From Alphaproteobacteria bacterium (GTDB lineage: Bacteria; Pseudomonadota; Alphaproteobacteria; Sphingomonadales; SMXR01), in contig SMXR01000051.1 of assembly GCA_004356215.1 (NCBI GenBank), positions 1 to 13,036 on the forward strand: 13,036 nucleotides of DNA, in the 5' to 3' direction. Under the pieces are notes generated by a model. It worked only from the letters and a program-made list of their open reading frames with translations, was not told the origin of the DNA and did no database searches. Made by a program: the position numbers and the translations under genes. This document shows, piece by piece, positions 1 to 5,650 of this stretch; positions within the stretch are counted from its first letter, which is position 1; each line of letters starts with the position of its first letter.

Positions 1-444
1 ATGGATCATATTGGCCACAACATTTTCAAAAATTTCATCCAGGGCGCCACGCCAGCCGGCATGGGCCGCAGCAATTATTCCACCAACCGGGTCAGCAAAA
101 AGCACCGGGGCACAATCCGCGGTCAAAACCCCAAGGATTAAATTTTGTTCGCGGGTAATCAAACCATCTGCCTCAATTTTTCCCCCGGCAGGAATAGGCT
201 TGTCGAGCAAAACGATGGTGCTGGAATGAACTTGGTAAAGGGTATTTATGGGCCTCTTTTTCCCGGTCAGGCAGGTCGATATTCTGTTACGGTTTTCTGT
301 TATCGCGGCTGGGTCGTCTGACGAACCGGGTCCACAATTCAGGCTGTCATAAATTCCGGTTGAAACCCCGCCCCGGCGGGTGAAAAAACCGTGGCTGATA
401 CCTGGGTCAGATAAAAGGGGTGAGGCCTTGAATTTCAGATCCAT
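1..444 (-). CDS. pgeF: Purine nucleoside phosphorylase / laccase-domain protein PgeF (YfiH family), C-terminal part outside window
   Basis: The reading frame enters from position 444 and is still open at base 1, giving the first 148 residues of a family normally near 250. Family members bind zinc and act on purine nucleosides (phosphorolysis or deamination), and the E. coli member has also been linked to editing of peptidoglycan precursors. Visible motifs are HGFFTRRGGVS (about residues 19-29), QVHSS with His73, TADCAPVLFAD with Cys111, and AHAGWRG with His128. His73, Cys111 and His128 match the known metal ligands. The ATG at 444-442 shares its A with the TGA stop of the upstream methyltransferase (TGATG), so translation is probably coupled and the gene is the last visible one of the lgt transcript. 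The missing 3' end is only an edge effect. The family call is firm; the physiological substrate is not visible. Confidence 0.93.
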   Translation of the reverse strand, partial: MDLKFKASPLLSDPGISHGFFTRRGGVSTGIYDSLNCGPGSSDDPAAITENRNRISTCLTGKKRPINTLYQVHSSTIVLLDKPIPAGGKIEADGLITREQNLILGVLTADCAPVLFADPVGGIIAAAHAGWRGALDEIFENVVANMIH

Positions 445-1514
445 CAGTCCGCCTCAGGCGGGCTGAAGCTTGCTGGTGGCACCGTATTTTTTTTGCCAAG
501 GCACAGCACCTTGAACAGGCCGCCCATTTCTTCAGGTGATACTAGGCGGTCAACCGCGGAAAGGATTTGTTTTTTTTGTTTTTGGTTTGCGCTATCCAGA
601 AGTTTTCCAGCGCGGTGTTCAATACCAATATTTTCCAGAAAATTCCCTTGGCTCAACGGCCCGTAAACTGCGAGACCCAGATTTTCGGCTTTTTCCACAA
701 GGTTTAAGAAATCAACATGGGCGGTCAGGTCACTGACCCCCGGCTCAGCGAGAACACCAACAGGTTGATGATTTTTTACCGCTTGAAATGTGTCTCCTGC
801 GCCTGGCTGATCGTAGCCATAATCAATGATCAAGGCCAAGCCACCCGCGGCTTTCAGGCGTTGTGCCATAGCCCCGATCCAAAACGCTGCCTGCGGGCTG
901 GCCTCTTTAATATCACCCGGCCTGAAGCCGCCTTCGGGCAGCGGCGGGCCGCTGGCCTCACCAACGCCAAGCACCAATTCACCATCTTCGACATCAATCA
1001 TGCGTTCAGCCCAGCCCGGATCAGTTTTGACAAACTGGCGGATCGGCAGGCAATCAAAAAACTCGTTGGCAATAATGAACGAAACCCCAGGTGGGATATC
1101 ATCCATACTGTTGTGCCAATTGGCATCGGGGACCGCCTTTTTTTGCGCTTCCATTAACGGCGGGCTGACTTCGATAAAATGAACTTTAAGCGCCTCCCTT
1201 AAACCCGGAACCACCTCAATGGCACGCAAAGCGTCGGCCATAAGGGTCCCGCGTCCGGGGCCAAGTTCAACAAAATGCACCGGGCTTGGGCTGCCCATGC
1301 CCAGCCAGTAATCGACAAAAAACAGTCCGATCAATTCACCGAACATCTGGCTGATTTCCGGCGATGTGGTGAAATCTCCCTCAGATCCCAACGGGTCACC
1401 GCTGATATAATAACCAAATTCGGGGTGGGTCAGGGCAAGCTCCATATAATGGGCAACCGTGATCGGGCCCTGACGGCCGATAAGTTTGACGATATGTTCC
1501 TTTAAAGCGGTCAT
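444..1514 (-). CDS. Class I SAM-dependent methyltransferase, NDUFAF7/MidA family (COG1565)
   Basis: This 356-residue protein belongs to the family whose mitochondrial member NDUFAF7 dimethylates an arginine of the complex I subunit NDUFS2. The bacterial substrate is not settled, although the same target is plausible in an alphaproteobacterium (inference). Near the N-terminus it has the family block GDFTTSPEISQMFGE (about residues 46-60). The SAM-binding motif ELGPGRGTL follows at 83-91. The block IIANEFFDCLP lies around 147-157 and LIIDYGYDQ around 229-237. Length is normal. The ATG follows directly on the TAG of lgt with no intervening base and no clear Shine-Dalgarno, suggesting translation by re-initiation. 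Its stop overlaps the pgeF start. The order lgt, this gene, pgeF is common in alphaproteobacteria. Confidence 0.93.
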   Translation of the reverse strand: MTALKEHIVKLIGRQGPITVAHYMELALTHPEFGYYISGDPLGSEGDFTTSPEISQMFGELIGLFFVDYWLGMGSPSPVHFVELGPGRGTLMADALRAIEVVPGLREALKVHFIEVSPPLMEAQKKAVPDANWHNSMDDIPPGVSFIIANEFFDCLPIRQFVKTDPGWAERMIDVEDGELVLGVGEASGPPLPEGGFRPGDIKEASPQAAFWIGAMAQRLKAAGGLALIIDYGYDQPGAGDTFQAVKNHQPVGVLAEPGVSDLTAHVDFLNLVEKAENLGLAVYGPLSQGNFLENIGIEHRAGKLLDSANQKQKKQILSAVDRLVSPEEMGGLFKVLCLGKKNTVPPASFSPPEAD

Positions 1515-2345
1515 CTATTTGTTCGGTGCGGCGGCCTTCCCCCTTTTCAGGCTGGAGGCGATTAACCACAAGCCAAAGGCGATCATCGGCAACGACAGTA
1601 ATTGACCCATGCTGATGGCATCCCAGAGTTTCCCCAAATGGGCATCTGGAACGCGGACAAATTCAATCAAATAGCGCGAAACCCCGTACCAGGCGAAAAA
1701 GATACCAACCAGCATGCCAGGTAATTTCCGGGCGTTGGTCCGAGCCATTAGAAAGTTAAGAACCAGGAAAAGCAGCAGCCCCTCAAGCGCCGCCTCATAT
1801 AACTGTGAAGGATGCCGGGGCAGGGGCCCGCCGCCGGGAAAAGGCATAGCCCAGGGCAGATTAGAAGGCGCCCCCCACAACTCGCCATTGATGAAGTTGG
1901 CAATTCGTCCGAAAAACAATCCCGCCGGAACCACACAGGCGACAAAATCGGAAAAGCTGAAAATATCGATTTTGTTACGTTTGGTAAAAAGGTAAATCGC
2001 CAATATTACGCCCAGCAGACCGCCATGGAATGACATACCGCCTTCCCAAATTTTAAGTATTTCAATAGGGTCGGCCAAGTATTCCGCTGGTTTATAGAAA
2101 AAGACATAGCCAAGGCGGCCGCCAAGAAACACCCCGATCAGCGCCCACAAGGCAAAATCATCCACCTGCAGGCGGGTGTAGGGGGTTGCCATTTTTTTTG
2201 TGAACCGGGCCAACCACCACCAGCCAAACATCAGGGCGGCGACATAGCTTAGCGAATACCAGCGCAAGACAATTGGTCCCCAGCGAACAATTTCCGGATC
2301 CATGTTGTGGTATTCAAGGGTGGCTAGGACGGGCTCGAAAATCAT
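1515..2345 (-). CDS. lgt: Phosphatidylglycerol--prolipoprotein diacylglyceryl transferase
   Basis: Lgt is an inner-membrane enzyme that moves diacylglycerol from phosphatidylglycerol to the lipobox cysteine of prolipoproteins, the first step of lipoprotein maturation. The 276-residue sequence has several hydrophobic segments. Family blocks are visible in order: GGRLGYV (75-81), GGMSFHGGLLG (102-112, with the conserved His107), the signature GRIANFINGELWG (146-158, with Arg147, Asn150 and Glu155), HPSQLYEA, and WYGVSRYLIEFVR near the C-terminus with the essential second arginine. The ATG at 2345 is preceded by an AGGGGA-type ribosome site about 6-10 bases upstream, which supports this start over the internal Met15. 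It leads a transcript with the methyltransferase and pgeF. Its lipid substrate is made by the product of pgsA, found elsewhere in this window. Confidence 0.97.
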   Translation of the reverse strand: MIFEPVLATLEYHNMDPEIVRWGPIVLRWYSLSYVAALMFGWWWLARFTKKMATPYTRLQVDDFALWALIGVFLGGRLGYVFFYKPAEYLADPIEILKIWEGGMSFHGGLLGVILAIYLFTKRNKIDIFSFSDFVACVVPAGLFFGRIANFINGELWGAPSNLPWAMPFPGGGPLPRHPSQLYEAALEGLLLFLVLNFLMARTNARKLPGMLVGIFFAWYGVSRYLIEFVRVPDAHLGKLWDAISMGQLLSLPMIAFGLWLIASSLKRGKAAAPNK

Positions 2346-2386
2346 TCTAATTCCCCTGGCGGGTTTGAATAAAAAGTTACAATCGG

Positions 2387-2414
2387 ATCATGGCGGTTAC
2401 CCGCTTTTTGTCAA
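2387..2414 (-). promoter_or_regulatory. Predicted sigma70-type promoter for lgt
   Basis: On the minus strand there is a perfect TTGACA -35 box at 2414-2409, a 16-bp spacer, and CATGAT (four of six consensus bases) as -10 at 2392-2387. This places transcription start roughly 35 bases before the lgt ATG. It is a prediction from consensus only. Confidence 0.5.
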
Positions 2415-2423
2415 GAAAAAGGG

Positions 2424-2433
2424 GTGTAAACAC
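2424..2433. promoter_or_regulatory. Short palindrome between the two divergent promoters
   Basis: GTGT-AA-ACAC sits in the 28 bp between the two outward-facing -35 boxes, the usual place for a shared operator. With four bases per arm it may also be chance. Confidence 0.2.
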
Positions 2434-2442
2434 TATGTTATT

Positions 2443-2471
2443 TTGACACTCCGGAGGGATCAGAGTAATGT
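2443..2471 (+). promoter_or_regulatory. Predicted sigma70-type promoter for ubiK
   Basis: A perfect TTGACA (2443-2448), a 17-bp spacer and TAATGT (2466-2471, with the TA and final T of the -10 consensus) precede the ubiK ATG at 2502. The predicted leader is about 25 bases. This promoter is back to back with that of lgt. Confidence 0.5.
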
Positions 2472-2501
2472 CCTGTTGCAAATAAAAAGCGGGATAAAAT
2501 T

Positions 2502-2771
2502 ATGCAAACCGACAACCCTATTTTTGATGATTTATCCAAATTGGCGAACGGCCTTGTCAGCACCCTCGATAGCGTCAGAAAAGAATGCGATGCCATGGTT
2601 CGCGCCCGGATTGAGCGCCTCGCCGCCGAGTTTGAATTGGTGCCCCGCGATGAGTTCGAGGTTTTAAAGGAAATGATGCTGAAAATGAAAACCGAGAACG
2701 CTGATTTGGAAAATCGGCTTGCCGCCCTTGAAAAAACCTCCGGTAAAGCCAAAAAAACCTCAAAAAAATAA
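2502..2771 (+). CDS. ubiK: Ubiquinone biosynthesis accessory factor UbiK (BMFP/YqiC family)
   Basis: This is an 89-residue protein of the BMFP-domain family. E. coli UbiK helps the soluble UbiJ-containing ubiquinone biosynthesis complex and binds lipid; Brucella and Salmonella homologues have membrane-fusogenic activity. The layout fits. There is an amphipathic N-terminal helix (about 5-45), then the conserved-looking block VPRDEFEVL (47-55). A heptad-like coiled coil follows to about residue 78 (LKEMMLKMKTENADLENRLAALE), and the tail is strongly basic (KAKKTSKK). Length is normal. The Shine-Dalgarno is weak (GCGGGA, about 8 bases upstream). It has its own promoter, diverging from lgt, and is followed by a 175-bp gap, so it may be monocistronic. 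The family assignment is good; the ubiquinone role in this organism is inferred. Confidence 0.85.
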   Translation: MQTDNPIFDDLSKLANGLVSTLDSVRKECDAMVRARIERLAAEFELVPRDEFEVLKEMMLKMKTENADLENRLAALEKTSGKAKKTSKK

Positions 2772-2804
2772 ATAAAAGCAAAAAATTTAATTTTTCCCCC
2801 TTGC

Positions 2805-2833
2805 TCTTGGACTCTAGCAGTGGCAACCTACAT
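2805..2833 (+). promoter_or_regulatory. Candidate RpoH-like (heat-shock) promoter upstream of the YbjN-domain gene
   Basis: CTTG at 2805-2808, 18 bases, then CCTACAT at 2827-2833. This resembles the alphaproteobacterial sigma32 pattern CTTG-N17/18-CYTATNT with one departure. The same stretch can be read as a weak sigma70 promoter (TTGGAC, 17 bp, TACATT), so the sigma factor is uncertain. Confidence 0.3.
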
Positions 2834-2919
2834 TTAGTGGCTGCCGGCTCAAATTAACCATATCTAGTGTTTGTTTGACGCGCCGGGCCTGGAGGGGAGA
2901 AACGGGATATAACCCGGCA

Positions 2920-2961
2920 GGCCACATTGTTTAGGGAGCTAAAACGATGGCCACATTGTTT
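2920..2961 (+). repeat. 13-bp direct repeat pair spanning the YbjN-domain gene start
   Basis: GGCCACATTGTTT occurs at 2920-2932 and again at 2949-2961, 29 bases apart start to start. The second copy begins inside the ATG start codon (2947) and the ribosome site AGGGAG lies between the copies. The repeat is exact. Confidence 0.75.
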
Positions 2962-3456
2962 TCTGACGAGGTGGATACACCTCTCGTCAATCCTCTTGAA
3001 AATATAGAAACTGTGCTTGGGGCTAACGGCTGGCCTTATGAACGCATGAGCGACGAGGAAATTTCCGCCACCGTAAAAGGCAAGTGGTGTGAATATTTCC
3101 TGCGCTTCTATTGGCAGGAGGAAGGGCAAATTCTTCAGCTTGCCTGTATTCTGGATTTAAGCATTCCCGAAGACAGGAAAAAACCGATTTACGAAACACT
3201 TGCTATCCTGAACGAGCGTATTTGGTTGGGCCACTTTGAAATCTGGGATGAAGACAACGTCATCATGTTCCGGCATGCATCGCTGGCGGAAGAAGGGACG
3301 AACGGGGTAAGTTCTTCCACGTCCAGCATGTTAATGGAAATTGCCTTGACCGAATGCGAACGTTTTTATCCGGTTTTTCAGTTTGTGGCATGGACCGACA
3401 AGGATCCGTTGGAAGCCATTGATGCAGCAATGCTGAATACGGTGGGTGAGGCTTAA
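2947..3456 (+). CDS. YbjN domain-containing protein
   Basis: This 169-residue acidic, soluble protein lacks a signal peptide or membrane segment. It fits the YbjN-domain family as found in alphaproteobacteria, where it commonly precedes proC. The domain resembles type III secretion chaperone folds; the E. coli member affects motility and stress responses, and no enzymatic activity is established. Blocks supporting the call are a variant N-terminal PLENIETVLGANGWPYER (about 16-33), the strand-rich core around WCEYFLRFYWQEEGQILQL, the helix KKPIYETLAILNERIWLGHFE, and the C-terminal MEIALTECERFYPVFQF. The ATG has a good Shine-Dalgarno, AGGGAG, 9 bases upstream. Only 32 bases separate its stop from proC, and the two are probably cotranscribed. 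A 13-bp direct repeat overlaps the start. Confidence 0.78.
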   Translation: MATLFSDEVDTPLVNPLENIETVLGANGWPYERMSDEEISATVKGKWCEYFLRFYWQEEGQILQLACILDLSIPEDRKKPIYETLAILNERIWLGHFEIWDEDNVIMFRHASLAEEGTNGVSSSTSSMLMEIALTECERFYPVFQFVAWTDKDPLEAIDAAMLNTVGEA

Positions 3457-3488
3457 GACCTCCGGTCACTAAATTGTAAGATATTTTC

Positions 3489-4331
3489 ATGGCGTTCTTT
3501 TCAAAAATAACGCGCAGTCAGCCTTTACTTCTTATTGGCGCTGGCAATATGGGCGGCGCTCTTTTGCAGGGCTGGCTGGCGGCCGGGCTGGGTGAAGACG
3601 CGGTTATCATCATTGACCCTAAAGGTGCATCCGCCATCCAACGGAATTTAAGACTGAAGGCTGCGAAAGTTTTTGAAGATTTAAGCCAAATGGGGGAAAT
3701 TCCGGCGCCCTCGGTTGTGGTCTTTGCTGTCAAACCTCAATTTATAGCCGACGTTTTTAAACAGGGCGATCATATACCGTTGGCCAATTCGTTGTTGCTG
3801 TCGATTGCCGCGGGTACCCGCTTTGATCTTTTTGAAAAACGGTTTGGCGAGGATAAAGCGATCATCCGCGCCATGCCCAACACTCCAGCGGCCATCGGGA
3901 AGGGCATCACCGCCCTGATTGGGAATGCCGCAGCGGGGGAGGCCGATTTAAATCTTGCAGAAGAACTTATGGCCTGTGTTGGCAAGGTTCTCAGGGTTTC
4001 GTCCGAAGACGACCTTGATACCGTCACCGCGCTTTCGGGTTCTGGCCCGGCATACTTTTTTTATATGGTCGAGGCCATGGCCGCAGCCGGGGTTGATGCA
4101 GGGCTGGCCCCGAAGGTGGCGATGACACTGGCCCGGGAAACCCTGGTTGGCGCCGCCCAGTTGTTGGAAACGTCAGACCTTGAGGCGGCCGAACTTCGCC
4201 GCCGGGTGACAAGCCCCGGGGGTACCACCGAAGCGGCCCTGAAGGTTTTGATGTCTGAGGATGGTTTAATGACACTAATGAGCCAAGCAATCTTAAAAGC
4301 CAAAACCCGCGGCCGCGAATTGTCATCCTAG
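3489..4331 (+). CDS. proC: Pyrroline-5-carboxylate reductase
   Basis: ProC reduces 1-pyrroline-5-carboxylate to L-proline with NAD(P)H, the last step of proline synthesis, in the cytosol. The 280-residue sequence has the N-terminal Rossmann motif GAGNMG (18-22 region), VVFAVKPQ (77-84), IRAMPNTPAAIGKG (126-139), and the C-terminal signature with LSGSGPAYFF (182-191) followed by VTSPGGTTEAAL (240-251). Length is close to the family norm, with about ten extra residues at the N-terminus before the first strand. The ribosome site before the ATG is weak, which is compatible with coupling to the YbjN-domain gene 32 bases upstream. The stop lies one base from the stop of the opposing moaE gene, so each transcript must end inside, or read into, its neighbour. 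Confidence 0.97.
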   Translation: MAFFSKITRSQPLLLIGAGNMGGALLQGWLAAGLGEDAVIIIDPKGASAIQRNLRLKAAKVFEDLSQMGEIPAPSVVVFAVKPQFIADVFKQGDHIPLANSLLLSIAAGTRFDLFEKRFGEDKAIIRAMPNTPAAIGKGITALIGNAAAGEADLNLAEELMACVGKVLRVSSEDDLDTVTALSGSGPAYFFYMVEAMAAAGVDAGLAPKVAMTLARETLVGAAQLLETSDLEAAELRRRVTSPGGTTEAALKVLMSEDGLMTLMSQAILKAKTRGRELSS

Positions 4332-4332
4332 T

Positions 4333-4785
4333 TTATTTATTCCACTCTCTGGCTTTTTCCTGGTCGGCATCTTTAGCTTCAACCCAACTGGTGCCGTCGC
4401 TATAAATTTCCTTTTTCCAAAACGGGGCCTCGGTCTTTAGCCAATCCATCAGGAACGAGGCGGCCTCAAACGCATCGCTGCGGTGGGCGGAGATACAGGC
4501 AACCAAAACAATTTGCTCTTTAGGTTTTAAGGGACCATGGCGGTGGATGATCAAACAATCCTGTAGGTCCCACCTTTTCCTGGCCTCGCCTTCCACTTTC
4601 TCAAGTTGTTTTTCGGTCATGCCGGGAAAATGTTCAAGCTCAAGAGCTTCAAGCTTGCCGCGCTCTTCATGGCCGCGCACCAGCCCGGTAAATGTAACAA
4701 TGGCGCCCGGGTTGCGACAGCCATCAACCATCGCGGCAACCTCTTTTGATGCTTCAAAATCCTTTTGCTGAACTTTTACCGTCAT
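4333..4785 (-). CDS. moaE: Molybdopterin synthase catalytic subunit MoaE
   Basis: MoaE is the large subunit of molybdopterin synthase. It turns cyclic pyranopterin monophosphate into molybdopterin using sulfur carried on the MoaD C-terminal thiocarboxylate. The 150-residue sequence shows GAIVTFTGLVRGHEERGK (27-44), the HRHGPLKPKEQIVLVACISAHR stretch (81-102, including conserved His and Arg residues), and the active-site block LKTEAPFWKKE (116-126). Lys117 and Lys124 are spaced like the two catalytic lysines of the E. coli enzyme. It lies 7 bases downstream of moaD in the same orientation, and no moaA, moaC or mogA is present here, so the rest of the pathway is encoded elsewhere. Its end is tail to tail with proC. 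Confidence 0.97.
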   Translation of the reverse strand: MTVKVQQKDFEASKEVAAMVDGCRNPGAIVTFTGLVRGHEERGKLEALELEHFPGMTEKQLEKVEGEARKRWDLQDCLIIHRHGPLKPKEQIVLVACISAHRSDAFEAASFLMDWLKTEAPFWKKEIYSDGTSWVEAKDADQEKAREWNK

Positions 4786-4792
4786 TTAGTCT

Positions 4793-5044
4793 CTAACCCC
4801 CGGTCACCGGCGGGAAGAAAGCCACTTCATCATCCTTAAAAACTTCCTGGTCCCAGCTGACGAAAACCTGATTCAGAGCCACCCTTATTTTTTTTCGATC
4901 CTCCAAAGCGTGGACATAATTTTCACCCCGCGTACACAGCCAATCGCCAAGGTCTGAAATGGTTTTCACAGCATCAGGTGGACTTACCCGTTCCTGATCC
5001 TTGCCGATACGTTCCCTGACCCAGGCGAAATAAAGAAGATTCAT
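4793..5044 (-). CDS. moaD: Molybdopterin synthase sulfur carrier subunit MoaD
   Basis: This 83-residue ubiquitin-like sulfur carrier ends in the expected FFPPVTGG. The terminal Gly-Gly is adenylated and converted to the thiocarboxylate that donates sulfur to MoaE. The N-terminal strand NLLYFAWVRERIG is typical of the family. The ATG at 5044 has a strong ribosome site, AAAGGGG, which overlaps the TAA stop of pgsA (5058-5056), so translation is likely coupled to pgsA. The gap to moaE is 7 bases. Pairing with moaE, length and tail make the call secure. Confidence 0.96.
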   Translation of the reverse strand: MNLLYFAWVRERIGKDQERVSPPDAVKTISDLGDWLCTRGENYVHALEDRKKIRVALNQVFVSWDQEVFKDDEVAFFPPVTGG

Positions 5045-5055
5045 GACGCACCCCT

Positions 5056-5601
5056 TTAAAAATGTTTCAACCCGACCCGAAGATAATCATAGCCGGTATA
5101 AAGGGTGAAAATTGCCGCCAGCCACAAAAGCGTCAGACCTATTCCCATTGCCGGAAACCACGCCGGGGCGGCATTGCCAATCAGAAGCGCGCCAAGGGCG
5201 ATCAATTGAAATGCGGTTTTCCATTTGGCTATCCTGGTGACCGGGATCGAAACCTTCATTCCGGATAAAAATTCGCGCAGACCCGAAACCAGGAGTTCCC
5301 GCAAAAGGATCACCATCGCAGCCAGAATATGAATGCCATCTATGACATTAAACGCCGTCAGCATTAATAGCGTTGCGGCGATCATCAGCTTGTCGGCGAT
5401 CGGGTCAAGAAATTGTCCCAGCCGAGAGGTGACTTTGTAGGCCCGGGCGAAATAGCCGTCAAAATAATCGGTAATTCCGGCCAAAGTGAACACAACAAAA
5501 GCGACCCAGTGGCTCCACGGAAAGGGTAAATAAAACGCCCCAATCAATATCGGGATGACCAAAATTCGCGACATCGAGAGGATGTTGGGAATGTTTTTCA
5601 T
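5056..5601 (-). CDS. pgsA: CDP-diacylglycerol--glycerol-3-phosphate 3-phosphatidyltransferase
   Basis: PgsA is an integral membrane enzyme that makes phosphatidylglycerophosphate from CDP-diacylglycerol and glycerol 3-phosphate, committing lipid to phosphatidylglycerol and cardiolipin. The 181-residue sequence begins with NIPNILSMSRILVIP, typical of the family. It carries a complete CDP-alcohol phosphatidyltransferase motif with Asp45, Asp48, Gly49, Ala52, Arg53, Gly62, Asp66 and Asp70 in the required spacing, followed by several hydrophobic helices. The only upstream purine-rich ribosome site, AAGGGG, is rather far (about 13 bases) from the ATG at 5601. It lies 49 bases downstream of uvrC and 11 bases upstream of moaD. 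The uvrC-pgsA adjacency is old and widespread in proteobacteria, and the functional link between the two is unclear. Confidence 0.95.
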   Translation of the reverse strand: MKNIPNILSMSRILVIPILIGAFYLPFPWSHWVAFVVFTLAGITDYFDGYFARAYKVTSRLGQFLDPIADKLMIAATLLMLTAFNVIDGIHILAAMVILLRELLVSGLREFLSGMKVSIPVTRIAKWKTAFQLIALGALLIGNAAPAWFPAMGIGLTLLWLAAIFTLYTGYDYLRVGLKHF

Positions 5602-5650
5602 TTCTTTTGCTACGCCCCTTAAACGAACAATATGCCTAATTTACTCAACG

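Noticed and set aside
717..1157. A long plus-strand frame of 146 residues inside the methyltransferase gene.
   Set aside because: It is fully antisense to a gene with clear family motifs, and its translation shows no domain features. The same applies to similar frames antisense to lgt, proC, uvrC and the radical SAM gene.
2772..2800. A terminator after ubiK.
   Set aside because: The only fold is a 6-bp stem of A and T alone followed by a run of C, which would not act as an intrinsic terminator.
3460..3474. A terminator between the YbjN-domain gene and proC.
   Set aside because: GACC-TCC-GGTC is only a 4-bp stem with no T tract behind it.
5045..5055. A molybdenum-cofactor riboswitch upstream of moaD.
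   Set aside because: Only 11 bases separate pgsA and moaD, and these hold the ribosome site; there is no space for the aptamer.
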